From: Hyphomicrobium sp. CS1BSMeth3
GTDB lineage: Bacteria; Pseudomonadota; Alphaproteobacteria; Rhizobiales; Hyphomicrobiaceae
Direction of reading: 5' to 3'
DNA: 64,000 nt
Assembly: GCF_900117415.1 (NCBI RefSeq)
Contig: NZ_FPEI01000004.1
Span: 496,001 to 560,000 of the forward strand
This document shows, piece by piece, positions 1 to 7,349 of the stretch (positions within the stretch are counted from its first letter, which is position 1; every line of letters begins with the position of its first letter). Made by a program: the position numbers and the translations under genes. The notes beneath the pieces were generated by a model that saw only the letters and a list, made by a program, of their open reading frames with translations, had not been told where the DNA came from and ran no database searches.

Positions 1-217
1 GGTTGTTCTGGGCGATCGGGTCGCCGGCATTGGCGAGCGGACGGAGCAGCCAGTGGGCGATGAACGGCCGCTCGGATTGAACCGCCCTGTCGGCCCAGTC
101 GCGAATGGTGTTCGGCGCAACGACGAAGGCAAGAAAATAGGGCAGAAGCGCGAGCGCGATGATGCCGCCAACGGCAGCGGCGAGAACGATGGTAAGCAGC
201 CGGCGCGACTTCCACAT
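1..217 (-). CDS. membrane-anchored SEL1-like repeat protein, N-terminal fragment (partial)
   Basis: Read on the minus strand an ATG at 217 opens a frame that stays open to the window edge, about 72 codons. The N-terminus is MWKSRRLLTIVLAAAVGG followed by more hydrophobic residues, a basic start plus one membrane segment (about residues 6-33). The last visible residues include LANAGDPIAQNN, which resembles the start of a SEL1 repeat (A..GD..AQ..LG). I infer a membrane-anchored, periplasmic SEL1/TPR-type protein. The remainder lies outside the window, so the family call rests on a few residues. Confidence 0.5.
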   Translation of the reverse strand, partial: MWKSRRLLTIVLAAAVGGIIALALLPYFLAFVVAPNTIRDWADRAVQSERPFIAHWLLRPLANAGDPIAQNN

Positions 218-833
218 TGTTCTGCCCACGGCCACGAGTTGTCAGAGCAAATGGATTTCCGTCTATGCCTCTCGACGCTATGTGAGAACCACTTAGGAGT
301 TCGTTGCGCATTGTCACGCTCGAACACAAGTCATTGGACATGGTGACGGCGAGATTAATGCCAATCTCAGGATCGTACGGCGGTGCGCGGAACGCACCGG
401 CTCGGCCGCGGAAGTCAAAAGAAGATTAGCTTGGGCGTTCCCGAGACCTTGATCTCGCTTGATTGCCGTTCGGTTGCTTCAACTCGCGGAGCACGCCGAA
501 GGTGGGCGCGCCGAAGCCGTTGGCCCAGACGTGCGTCTGGCGGTCATGCAGGGCAAGCTGAGCTCTTTCGCCGAATTGGTTTGCATTGTGTAGCCGTTGT
601 CGCGCGGGCGTGGCCGCCGCTACGGCATCGATCATAAGCGGCAATACCAGATGGGCCGTTGATGACGCGCGATCAGCATTTGATCATGCCTAGGAGGAAG
701 CAGAACGCGCGGCCGGTCGGCCGCGCTTCCACGCCCGCTATCGTCAGTACGGAAAATGATCCAGGCTGCCTAGTGGTGGCGCTGCATCGCATGAGAAATG
801 CGCGCCTGACCACATTGGCGCTCGATGCCCAAA
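218..833. other. gene-poor stretch, no convincing gene
   Basis: About 600 bases with several short overlapping frames on both strands, none with a recognisable domain, good ribosome site or consistent codon use. A minus-strand frame at 426-644 (72 codons) contains the segment THVWANGFGAPTFG, which could be a decayed remnant of a larger protein, but I cannot assign it. I see no RNA gene or clear terminator. Confidence 0.4.
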
Positions 834-1106
834 TTATTTTGCAAGCTTACAATGGGTTTGCCCGCCGTATTGCGCCCCTTCGGTCCAGCAGCCCGTACGA
901 CGGCAAGTGGAAAGCTTGGGTGAGCAGTGGTCGGCCGTGCACTTTGCCTTGGATTCCCCCTTGGGGTTGTTTGCACAGCGTGCCGAGCATTGGTTGAAGA
1001 AGCCCCGGCATGATGACTGCGCCGCAGCGGTGTCGAGCGCTGCAGTGCCAAGAAGGAACCCAAGAAGGAACAGAAGACATCCACAGCAGGCAACAACTTT
1101 TCTCAT
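834..1106 (-). CDS. small secreted cysteine-rich protein
   Basis: Encodes 90 residues. The first 30 are a typical Sec signal peptide (MRKVV, a Leu-rich core, then DTAAAQ as probable cleavage region). The mature part carries eight cysteines (33, 40, 44, 56, 61, 68, 73, 86), an even number suggesting up to four disulfides in the periplasm or outside the cell, and a C-terminal GCWTEGAQYGG segment. A good ribosome site, GGAGG, lies a few bases upstream of the ATG, supporting a real gene. It is divergent from the CadC-like regulator at 1385, with 278 bases between them. No enzymatic motif is visible and the function is unknown. Similar short Cys-rich secreted proteins occur in Hyphomicrobiales, but I cannot name a family. 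Confidence 0.6.
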   Translation of the reverse strand: MRKVVACCGCLLFLLGFLLGTAALDTAAAQSSCRGFFNQCSARCANNPKGESKAKCTADHCSPKLSTCRRTGCWTEGAQYGGQTHCKLAK

Positions 1107-1384
1107 CCCGATCCTCCGACGCCCGTTGCGGGCTTAAGATGTTTTTGGCTGCGGGAGTCGCATCCCGGTGACGGCAATGAGCGATGCTCACCCGAACGCC
1201 TGCTGGTCAGGGAGGCCTGGGAGATTGATGGCAATGCGTTCAGAAGCCCCCGCAGCCCTAGTCATACTTGCCGTCACCGGAACCAGTTTGGCCCCCGCAG
1301 GATACGGCCTACGGACACGGTCGGCATATCGCAACGGCGATGTGCTGATCCTTGCTGAAGGTGTTCTGAAATTGCTATTGTCGC

Positions 1385-3142
1385 ATGGGGTTACTGGTGA
1401 TGGATGAAATTGCGATGGGGGCATTGCGCTTTGACGCTTTCACCTTGGAGCTGTCGGATGAGCCGCAACTGAAGCGAAAAGGTGAGCTCATCACCCTCCG
1501 GCCGCAGTGCCTGAAGGTGCTTGCTTATCTGGCGCGGCATCCTGGCAAGGTGATCTCGAACGCAGATCTCATAGAGTCCTGTTGGGAAAATCCCAAACAG
1601 ACGAACGTCAATTCCGTTGCCCAGTGCATCAGGGAAATCCGCGAGGCGCTAGGGCAGACGAACCACGCCGTCATCCGCACGGTTCCCCGGCGAGGCTATC
1701 TGTTCGCGGCTTCAGTGGTGGCTGTCCCGGACATGCCGTCCGATGATGCTCATCCGAATAATGTGATCGGCAAGCCATCTACGAACGCACGGCCAGCCAC
1801 AGCCGCGGCGCGATGGATCCGCGAGCTCGGTCAGAGATGGCTGGCATTCGCAGCTGGGGCGATGGCTGTGATCGGCGTGGTGGGCTGGCTGGTCTGGGCA
1901 TGGTCGGGGCGATCGGCGGAGCCCACTATGATGGCAATGCCATCGATCGTGATGACACCCGTGAAGGCGTCGGGCGCTGATGCCGATAAGCTGGTGGCGG
2001 GGCTTGTGGATGAGATCGGCGCGGGTATCTGGCGTGCACCGCGTGGCTTCAAGCCCGATGTCCGACATGCTGATATTCTCGAGCTTGCACGAGGGAGGCA
2101 AAGCCGAGCTGATGAAGCGCGCTATATCGTCAAGACCAGTGCCGCCCTTGATGGCTCCACGATCCATCTCAACGTCCAGCTTGTCGATGCGGGTCTGGCT
2201 CGACAGGTTTGGGTGGGAACATTCGATTATTCGTCCATCGAGTCTGGAGCGCGGCCCCGCACGGCCGCGCGCGTGGGGCGAAGCCTGGTGGCGGAGATCC
2301 TCCGCGCCGAGGTGCAGCGCCCGCTACCGGCCAAGCCCGGGGCTCCCCACTGGACCATGCTCGGCCGCTGGCTGATGAACAATGAGCGCAGCGCGCAAAC
2401 AAATGCGCAAGCGATCGATTTGTTCGAGAAAGCGATTCGGGCGGAGCCCGACTATGTCGTCGGCCTGGTCAATTATACGCGCGCGATGACAGACCACATT
2501 CTGAATGGCTGGGCACCCAAGGCCGAGCGGATGGAGCGGATCACAAAAGCCGAGGCCGCTATCAATCGCGCAATCAAGCTCGAGCCCGACAATGCCGGCG
2601 CTTATCTCAGTCGCGGGGGTCTCCTGCGCGCGCGTGGTGACTTTGCCCAAGCGATCGTCGCGTTCGAGAAGGCCCTGGAGCACGATCCGTACTTTGCAAA
2701 CGCCCATGCCGAGTTGGGCCGCACCAAGATCGACGTGGGATTGGCCCAGCAAACGGAAGGGCATATCAAAGCCGCCATTGCGTTGAGCCCAACGGATTTC
2801 GCGCTCTACATCTGGTGCTATTGGGCGGGTCTTGGCACGCTGCATATGGGTGACCATGGCGCTGCGCTGGCCTGGCTACAGCGATCACTTGAGGCCAATC
2901 GCGCCTACGACAACACGTTGCGGCTGATGGCGATCGCTTACGCTTACGCAGGCGATGAGAGCGAAGGCCAACGCAGAATGCAGGAATTCCTGAAGCTCCG
3001 GCCGGGCTTCACGCTGGCGCGCTGGAAGCAGGAGAACACGACACGTATTCAGATTGTGGGTGAGCAGCGAGCCCAAATGGTAGGAGCAATGCAAAGGCTT
3101 GGCGTCCCGGAAGCAGAACGGAGAGAAGCCGCAGGTCGCTGA
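1385..3142 (+). CDS. CadC-like transmembrane transcriptional regulator with TPR domain
   Basis: Encodes 585 residues (somewhat fewer if the ATG at 1400 or 1415 is used). Residues about 14-110 form an OmpR/PhoB-type winged helix (Trans_reg_C): LTLRP-like wing start, a recognition-helix region around NSVAQCIREIREALG, and the closing wing TVPRRGYLF. A single membrane helix follows at about 148-172 (FAAGAMAVIGVVGWLVWAW). The remaining roughly 400 residues would be periplasmic and hold TPR-like helices at about 330-560 (for example AIDLFEKAIRAEPDYV, AIVAFEKALEHDPYFA). This is the architecture of ToxR/CadC one-component regulators that sense outside the membrane and bind DNA inside. The signal is unknown. 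The divergent Cys-rich secreted protein is a plausible target by position only. Confidence 0.82.
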   Translation: MGLLVMDEIAMGALRFDAFTLELSDEPQLKRKGELITLRPQCLKVLAYLARHPGKVISNADLIESCWENPKQTNVNSVAQCIREIREALGQTNHAVIRTVPRRGYLFAASVVAVPDMPSDDAHPNNVIGKPSTNARPATAAARWIRELGQRWLAFAAGAMAVIGVVGWLVWAWSGRSAEPTMMAMPSIVMTPVKASGADADKLVAGLVDEIGAGIWRAPRGFKPDVRHADILELARGRQSRADEARYIVKTSAALDGSTIHLNVQLVDAGLARQVWVGTFDYSSIESGARPRTAARVGRSLVAEILRAEVQRPLPAKPGAPHWTMLGRWLMNNERSAQTNAQAIDLFEKAIRAEPDYVVGLVNYTRAMTDHILNGWAPKAERMERITKAEAAINRAIKLEPDNAGAYLSRGGLLRARGDFAQAIVAFEKALEHDPYFANAHAELGRTKIDVGLAQQTEGHIKAAIALSPTDFALYIWCYWAGLGTLHMGDHGAALAWLQRSLEANRAYDNTLRLMAIAYAYAGDESEGQRRMQEFLKLRPGFTLARWKQENTTRIQIVGEQRAQMVGAMQRLGVPEAERREAAGR

Positions 3143-3274
3143 TCGAGGGTTTCTCGATAGCGCCGCACGCCCAGGACAAAGCATGAGGTGCGCGGCTCGG
3201 CCGCCAACAGCTTGCGCCATCTGAACAGAAGGTTGGCCGCCACGGCATGCCGGCAGATCAGTGAATTCCACTGC

Positions 3275-3430
3275 TCAAGCCTCGATCGCTTCCTTGACGC
3301 CGGACTTCTTGATCTGTGTGAGCGAAGGATGGCCGCCACGCTCGCAAATGAGGACGTCAATCTCCCGACAAGAGCAGACTTCGACACGGCTGATTTGGCC
3401 GAGCTTGCTGCGATCAGCCTCCTGGATTTC
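3275..3430 (-). pseudogene. remnant of a DeoR-family transcriptional regulator (C-terminal end)
   Basis: A minus-strand frame ending at 3275 encodes ADRSKLG, then EIDVLICER, then a final KSGVKEAIEA. This order matches the C-terminal end of the DeoR sensor domain (A-D-x-S-K-x-G ... IDVLITD ... AGVxVxxA). Only about the last 50 residues are present. The expected upstream sensor region and the N-terminal helix-turn-helix are missing, and the sequence upstream on that strand is the start of the antitoxin gene. I infer a truncated gene left after a rearrangement, possibly the one that brought in the toxin-antitoxin pair. The match is by eye. The rest of 3143-3452 holds nothing else I can assign. 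Confidence 0.5.
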
Positions 3431-3452
3431 CAAGCGAGAGCAGAGGGCGGCC

Positions 3453-3713
3453 ATGACCATCACGACGATGACCAGCCGCGAGTTCAATCAGGACACGAGC
3501 GGCGCCAAGAAGGCGGCAAGCAAGGGGCCGGTGTTCATCACTGACCGCGGCCGTCCGGCGCATGTCTTGCTCACGATCGAGGAGTACCAGCGCCTCGCCG
3601 GTGGCCATATGAGCCTGCTGGAGGCGCTTGCTCAACCCGGGGAGGCCGCGGACTTCGACTTTGATCCGCCGCGCATCGGAAGCGGCATCTTCAAGCCCGC
3701 CGAACTCGACTGA
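3453..3713 (+). CDS. Phd/YefM-family antitoxin
   Basis: Encodes 86 residues from the ATG at 3453, which follows a purine-rich ribosome site (AGAGGGCGG). A longer frame upstream exists but lacks family similarity. The N-terminal half has the Phd/YefM pattern: S-R-E-F-N around residues 8-12, then GPVFITDRGRPAHVLLTIEEY, the DNA-binding dimer domain. The C-terminal tail (FDFDPPRIGSGIFKPAELD) is the acidic/aromatic part that normally wraps the toxin. The stop overlaps the toxin start by one base (TGATG), so the two are translationally coupled. Phd-type antitoxins repress their own operon and neutralise a VapC or Doc partner, and the partner here is a PIN protein. Confidence 0.88.
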   Translation: MTITTMTSREFNQDTSGAKKAASKGPVFITDRGRPAHVLLTIEEYQRLAGGHMSLLEALAQPGEAADFDFDPPRIGSGIFKPAELD

Positions 3714-4129
3714 TGTTCCTGCTCGACACCAATGTCATCTCCGAGCTTCGCCGTCCGGAAAGAGCAGATCCCGCTGTCGTGGCATGGGCGAGCACGCAGC
3801 CGGCCGCGAGCCAGTTCCTGTCCGCGATCTCGATCCTCGAAATTGAGCTCGGAGCGCGATTGGTCGAGCGCAGGGATGGCGCGCACGGAGCGAGCCTCCG
3901 CGCCTGGATCGACAATCAGATCCTGCCGCACTTCGAGGGGCGCATCCTCGCCATCGATGCGGCCGTGGCCCTGCAGTATGCTGGCCTCCATATCCCGCAT
4001 CCGCGCCCCGAACGTGATGCACTGATTGCTGCGACGGCTGCGGTCCACGGGCTGACAGTCGTCACCCGCAATGTCACCGACTTCCAGCCGATGGGCGTGA
4101 CCGCACTCAATCCCTGGATCACCCCCTGA
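3713..4129 (+). CDS. vapC: VapC-family PIN-domain ribonuclease toxin
   Basis: Encodes 138 residues, standard for VapC. The PIN acidic residues are visible: D5 in LLDTNVISE, E43 or E45 in ILEIELG, D102 in RDALIAATA and D123 in RNVTDF, with N120 in the TRN motif. These coordinate Mg2+ for RNA cleavage, typically of tRNA or rRNA in this family. The start ATG overlaps the antitoxin stop by one base, so the pair forms an antitoxin-toxin operon. All key residues are present, so the toxin looks functional. Its target RNA cannot be read from the sequence. Confidence 0.93.
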   Translation: MFLLDTNVISELRRPERADPAVVAWASTQPAASQFLSAISILEIELGARLVERRDGAHGASLRAWIDNQILPHFEGRILAIDAAVALQYAGLHIPHPRPERDALIAATAAVHGLTVVTRNVTDFQPMGVTALNPWITP

Positions 4130-4429
4130 CGTCGGCTTGCGCAGGGCAAAGTCGGCTGGCCTCGCGGCGCCCAGACCTATGCCCCGGGCCAGCACAGCCT
4201 TGGTGAGAAATCCCATTAGCGGGCATCGGTCGACGAGCTCACGCTCGCCATCTTCGGCTGGGCAAACAAGTGGCGCCTCCAGTTCGCGCGGCAGCGATAT
4301 ATTCGAGTGAATCGTTTGCTATTCGACGATGCTCGCCCCATGCTCAGCGAAAGGCGGCGCCATGTGTATTAGCTAGTGCTGTGTACGCACTCCGGCGCCT
4401 GTCACCGATCGCGGACGGGAGGAACGCCT
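4130..4429. other. intergenic region between vapC and coxC
   Basis: Three hundred bases without a convincing gene. It should contain the promoter for coxC, but I see no clear sigma70 pair. A ribosome site (GGGAGG) stands at 4417-4422, just before the coxC GTG start. Confidence 0.4.
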
Positions 4430-5614
4430 GTGATCGTCACCCACGAACCTTGGATCGTGGCCCTCTCCATTCTGGTTGCCATCCAGGGCGCTTATGTCGG
4501 CCTGAGCCTCACGCAAGAGCTGCCAAACAGCGCCGGAGGCCGGAGACGATTGCTGCTCGCCGGCGCTGCAATAACGCTCGCGGTGGCGATCTGGTCGATG
4601 CATTTCGTGGGCATGCTCGCGGTCCAGTCGCCGGTCCGGATCGACTACCTCGTCCTCCCGACGCTCATTTCCTTCTTCGTCTGCGTCTTTGTGGTCGGAC
4701 TTGCCGTCTTCGTCGCTTCGAGTGCGCCGCACTCTCTTGCGATCCTGGCCGTCTCCGCGACGGTCATGGGCGTTGGCATCGTCACCATGCACTTCATCGG
4801 CATGCAAGCCCTGCACGCGAACGCCATGGTCCACCATGACCCGATGTACGTCGTGGGCAGCTTTCTCATCGGTGTGATCGTCTCTGGCCTCGCCATCTAC
4901 TTCACATTCGTCGGGCCGCTGCGGCCACCGCTCGTTGCCGCGTCGATCGCGCTCGGCGTGGCGATTTCGGGGATGCACTACACCGCTATGGCCGGTATGA
5001 TGCTCCATCCCCTGCCGACACACGTTGCTGCCGAAGGAACGGCGGTTTCGCGCGATCTTCTGGCAGTGATCGTCGCCATCGTCGCGTTCGCCAGCTCGTT
5101 GGCATTCCTGATGGCACTCGTACCGGATAGCGTTCCCGACAGCACGCACAGCGCCGACAGGCACGCACCGGCCGATATGAACGCATCGTTCGTTTCCGGC
5201 GCGGCATTGCAACCCGCAATGGCAGGTTCATCGGCGCATATCCCGAGTTCGGCGGATCATCGGGCTGCGACAGGTCCGGCCATGGTTCTGCCCATACAGA
5301 AGGAAGGCGCGACCCACTATTTGCCCGTCGGCCGTATCTATGCAGTCAAGGCCGAGGCGCACTATACCACGATCTTCGATGGCACCGATCAGCTCTTCTG
5401 CAATCTCTCGATCAGTGAGGTCGAGGCGCGACTCAGCCAAAGCCGATACGTTCGCGTGCACCGCAGCCACATTGTTGCGGTCGAGCACGTGCAATCCATG
5501 AAGAAGTCGGGCGATGGCGCAGTCGCCCATCTCGACTCGGTGACGCCGTATACTGTCCCGATTAGCCGTCGGCGCATTGCCGAGCTGAAGGCGTTGCTCG
5601 ACGCCCGCACGTAG
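4430..5614 (+). CDS. coxC: CoxC-like membrane regulator: MHYT sensor domain plus LytTR DNA-binding domain
   Basis: Encodes 394 residues from the GTG at 4430, chosen because GGGAGG lies 7 bases upstream and the protein then begins directly before its first membrane helix. An ATG at 4376 would add 18 unrelated residues. Residues about 8-235 are a seven-helix MHYT domain with the three repeated motifs MHFVGM (57), MHFIGM (120) and MHYTAM (182), thought to bind copper and sense CO, O2 or NO. After a linker, residues about 270-394 form a LytTR domain (AVKAEAHYTTIF ... YVRVHRSHIVAV) that binds DNA. This fusion is known from CoxC and CoxH of the Oligotropha carboxidovorans cox cluster, and its place directly upstream of coxM fits CoxC. 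It probably controls the downstream operon. Confidence 0.85.
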   Translation: MIVTHEPWIVALSILVAIQGAYVGLSLTQELPNSAGGRRRLLLAGAAITLAVAIWSMHFVGMLAVQSPVRIDYLVLPTLISFFVCVFVVGLAVFVASSAPHSLAILAVSATVMGVGIVTMHFIGMQALHANAMVHHDPMYVVGSFLIGVIVSGLAIYFTFVGPLRPPLVAASIALGVAISGMHYTAMAGMMLHPLPTHVAAEGTAVSRDLLAVIVAIVAFASSLAFLMALVPDSVPDSTHSADRHAPADMNASFVSGAALQPAMAGSSAHIPSSADHRAATGPAMVLPIQKEGATHYLPVGRIYAVKAEAHYTTIFDGTDQLFCNLSISEVEARLSQSRYVRVHRSHIVAVEHVQSMKKSGDGAVAHLDSVTPYTVPISRRRIAELKALLDART

Positions 5615-5945
5615 CGGCCCACGCGCAACCTGATTCTCCAATCCACATTCTCCAATCCACCACCATCGAGGCGAGAAAAATCATGCGCGACGTACGGCTG
5701 TGCGCTGCAGCGGCGCGTGCGCTCCCTCGGACAAACGCGCGGTCGATACCTGAATGGGTCAGTGGCGCTGTCGCACTTCGTGCAGTTATTGCCGCCGTTC
5801 GTGCCTCTGAGGCGCTGATGCCGTGTTCGGTGCTCCGGCCTTTGCCTCCGCACCGCACCATTAACTAGTCTCATATCTCACCCGGCTGCAGCGGCTCTCC
5901 GCCCCGCGCTCGCCGGCGCGTCAAAAAAAAGTCCAACAGGGAGCG
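5615..5945. other. coxC-coxM intergenic region
   Basis: About 330 bases, likely the control region for coxMSLDEFG. It holds a perfect tandem 14-bp repeat at 5633-5660 (listed separately). A short frame at 5683-5868 (61 codons) has no recognisable domain and I do not call it. The coxM ribosome site (CAGGGAG) precedes 5946. No clear promoter was recognised. Confidence 0.4.
5633..5660 (+). repeat. perfect tandem 14-bp direct repeat between coxC and coxM
   Basis: The sequence ATTCTCCAATCCAC occurs twice head to tail (5633-5646 and 5647-5660), starting 19 bases after the coxC stop and about 290 bases before coxM. LytTR regulators such as CoxC usually bind direct repeats, though their usual spacing is near two helical turns, so a 14-bp period is not the textbook arrangement. 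A regulatory role is inference. Confidence 0.5.
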
Positions 5946-6818
5946 ATGCCCGTGATACCGGCCCCATTCTCCTATCACCGTCCGAAATCTCTCGCCGAAG
6001 CCACAGCGTTGCTTGCCGAGCACAACGACGAGGCGCGTGTTCTGGCAGGCGGGCAAAGTCTCATCCCCATGATGAAGTTCCGATTGGCCGCGCCGGAGCA
6101 CCTCGTCGACGTCGGCAACATCAGCGAGCTGAAAGGCATCCAGCGCACCGGCAACACGCTCATTGTCGGCGCAATGACGACGCAGCACGAGTTGCAGCAG
6201 AGCCAAATGCTGAGCGAGGCGGCTCCGATCCTCAAAGAGACATCGCTCCTGATTGCAGATCCGCAGGTCCGGTACATGGGCACGATCGGCGGCAACGTCG
6301 CCAACGGCGATCCCGGCAACGATATGCCCGCCGTTATGCTGTGCCTCGATGCCGCGTACCGGTTGACGAGCGTCACCGGCACCCGCACCATCAAGGCCCG
6401 TGATTTCTACGAGGGCACGTACGCTACCGCGCTCAAGACGGGCGAGATCCTGACCGCGATCGAGATCCCTGTGCCGCCCGCCGGCCACGGCCACGCGTAC
6501 GAGAAGCTGAAGCGCAAGATCGGCGACTATGCCACTGCCGCCGCAGGTGTCGTCCTAACCACACGGGGCGGCCGGATCACGACCTGCGCAATCGCCATTT
6601 CTAACCTCGCCGACAAGGCGATCCTCGCGACCGACGCAGCCGCTGCGGTCATCGGCACAGCGCTGGAGAAGCCGACCCTCGATAAGGCCATCGCTGCCGC
6701 GCGCTCAATCATGTCACCGGCAACAGACACCCGCGGCACCACGGAATACCGCACATCGGTTGGCGGCATCATGGTCGAACGCGCACTCAAGTGCGCCCTC
6801 GCTCGCGCCAAGGGCTGA
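5946..6818 (+). CDS. coxM: carbon monoxide dehydrogenase medium (FAD-binding) subunit
   Basis: Encodes 290 residues. This is the flavoprotein subunit of aerobic Mo-Cu CO dehydrogenase: it carries FAD and passes electrons from the iron-sulfur subunit toward the quinone pool. The two FAD-binding loops are clear, AGGQSLIP at 34-41 and TIGGN at 113-117, followed by ANGDPGNDMPA and the KLKRKIGDYATAAA segment characteristic of CoxM rather than other xanthine-dehydrogenase-type flavoproteins. Length equals the family norm (about 288). A ribosome site AGGGAG lies just upstream. It is the first gene of a tightly spaced M-S-L-D-E-F-G run. Confidence 0.95.
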   Translation: MPVIPAPFSYHRPKSLAEATALLAEHNDEARVLAGGQSLIPMMKFRLAAPEHLVDVGNISELKGIQRTGNTLIVGAMTTQHELQQSQMLSEAAPILKETSLLIADPQVRYMGTIGGNVANGDPGNDMPAVMLCLDAAYRLTSVTGTRTIKARDFYEGTYATALKTGEILTAIEIPVPPAGHGHAYEKLKRKIGDYATAAAGVVLTTRGGRITTCAIAISNLADKAILATDAAAAVIGTALEKPTLDKAIAAARSIMSPATDTRGTTEYRTSVGGIMVERALKCALARAKG

Positions 6819-6848
6819 CCAAAGGCACTCTCGGGGAAGGAAACGAAC

Positions 6849-7349
6849 ATGGCGAAGACGCACGTCAAAATGAACGTGAACGGCCGGGAGGTCGAAAGCC
6901 TTGTCGAGCCACGAACGCTGCTGATCCATCACCTTCGCGAGAATCTCAACCTGACCGGCCCACACATTGGCTGTGACACCACGCACTGCGGCGCCTGCAC
7001 GGTCGACATGAACGGCAAGTCGGTGAAGAGCTGCACGGTGTTCGCGGTGCAGGCTGACGGCGCGATGATAACGACCATCGAAGGCATGGCTGCGCCTGAC
7101 GGCACGCTTCACGCGCTGCAGGAAGGCTTCCGCATGATGCATGGCCTCCAGTGCGGCTTCTGCACGCCGGGCATGATCGTGCGCGCGCATCGGTTGCTTC
7201 AGGAAATCCCGAACCCGACCGAGGAGGAGATCCGCTTCGGCATTGCGGGCAATCTCTGTCGCTGCACCGGCTACCAGAACATCGTCAAAGCCATTCAATA
7301 TGCGGCCGCGAAGCTGAGCGGCGCGCCGATGCAGGAGGCCGCCGAATGA
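6849..7349 (+). CDS. coxS: carbon monoxide dehydrogenase small (2x[2Fe-2S]) subunit
   Basis: Encodes 166 residues. It holds two [2Fe-2S] clusters that relay electrons from the Mo-Cu site in CoxL to FAD in CoxM. The plant-type cluster ligands are C42, C47, C50 and C62 ([10 protein letters not shown] ... SC). The second, all-helical cluster has C102, C105, C137 and C139 (QCGFCTPG and NLCRCTGY). All eight are present and length is normal. The stop overlaps the coxL start (ATGA), so translation of S and L is coupled. Confidence 0.97.
   Translation: MAKTHVKMNVNGREVESLVEPRTLLIHHLRENLNLTGPHIGCDTTHCGACTVDMNGKSVKSCTVFAVQADGAMITTIEGMAAPDGTLHALQEGFRMMHGLQCGFCTPGMIVRAHRLLQEIPNPTEEEIRFGIAGNLCRCTGYQNIVKAIQYAAAKLSGAPMQEAAE

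Noticed and set aside
426-644. 72-codon minus-strand frame, possible autotransporter remnant
   Set aside because: The segment resembling a beta-barrel turn is too short to support any call.
3632-4216. 194-codon minus-strand frame opposite vapC
   Set aside because: Antisense shadow of the PIN toxin; the first 25 codons lie outside vapC but have no recognisable similarity.
5683-5868. 61-codon frame in the coxC-coxM gap
   Set aside because: No domain, no convincing ribosome site and composition typical of random high-GC DNA.
7151-7345. N-terminal extension of the coxL frame
   Set aside because: It overlaps coxS in another frame and is Arg/His-rich without family similarity; the ATG at 7346 overlapping the coxS stop is the normal start.
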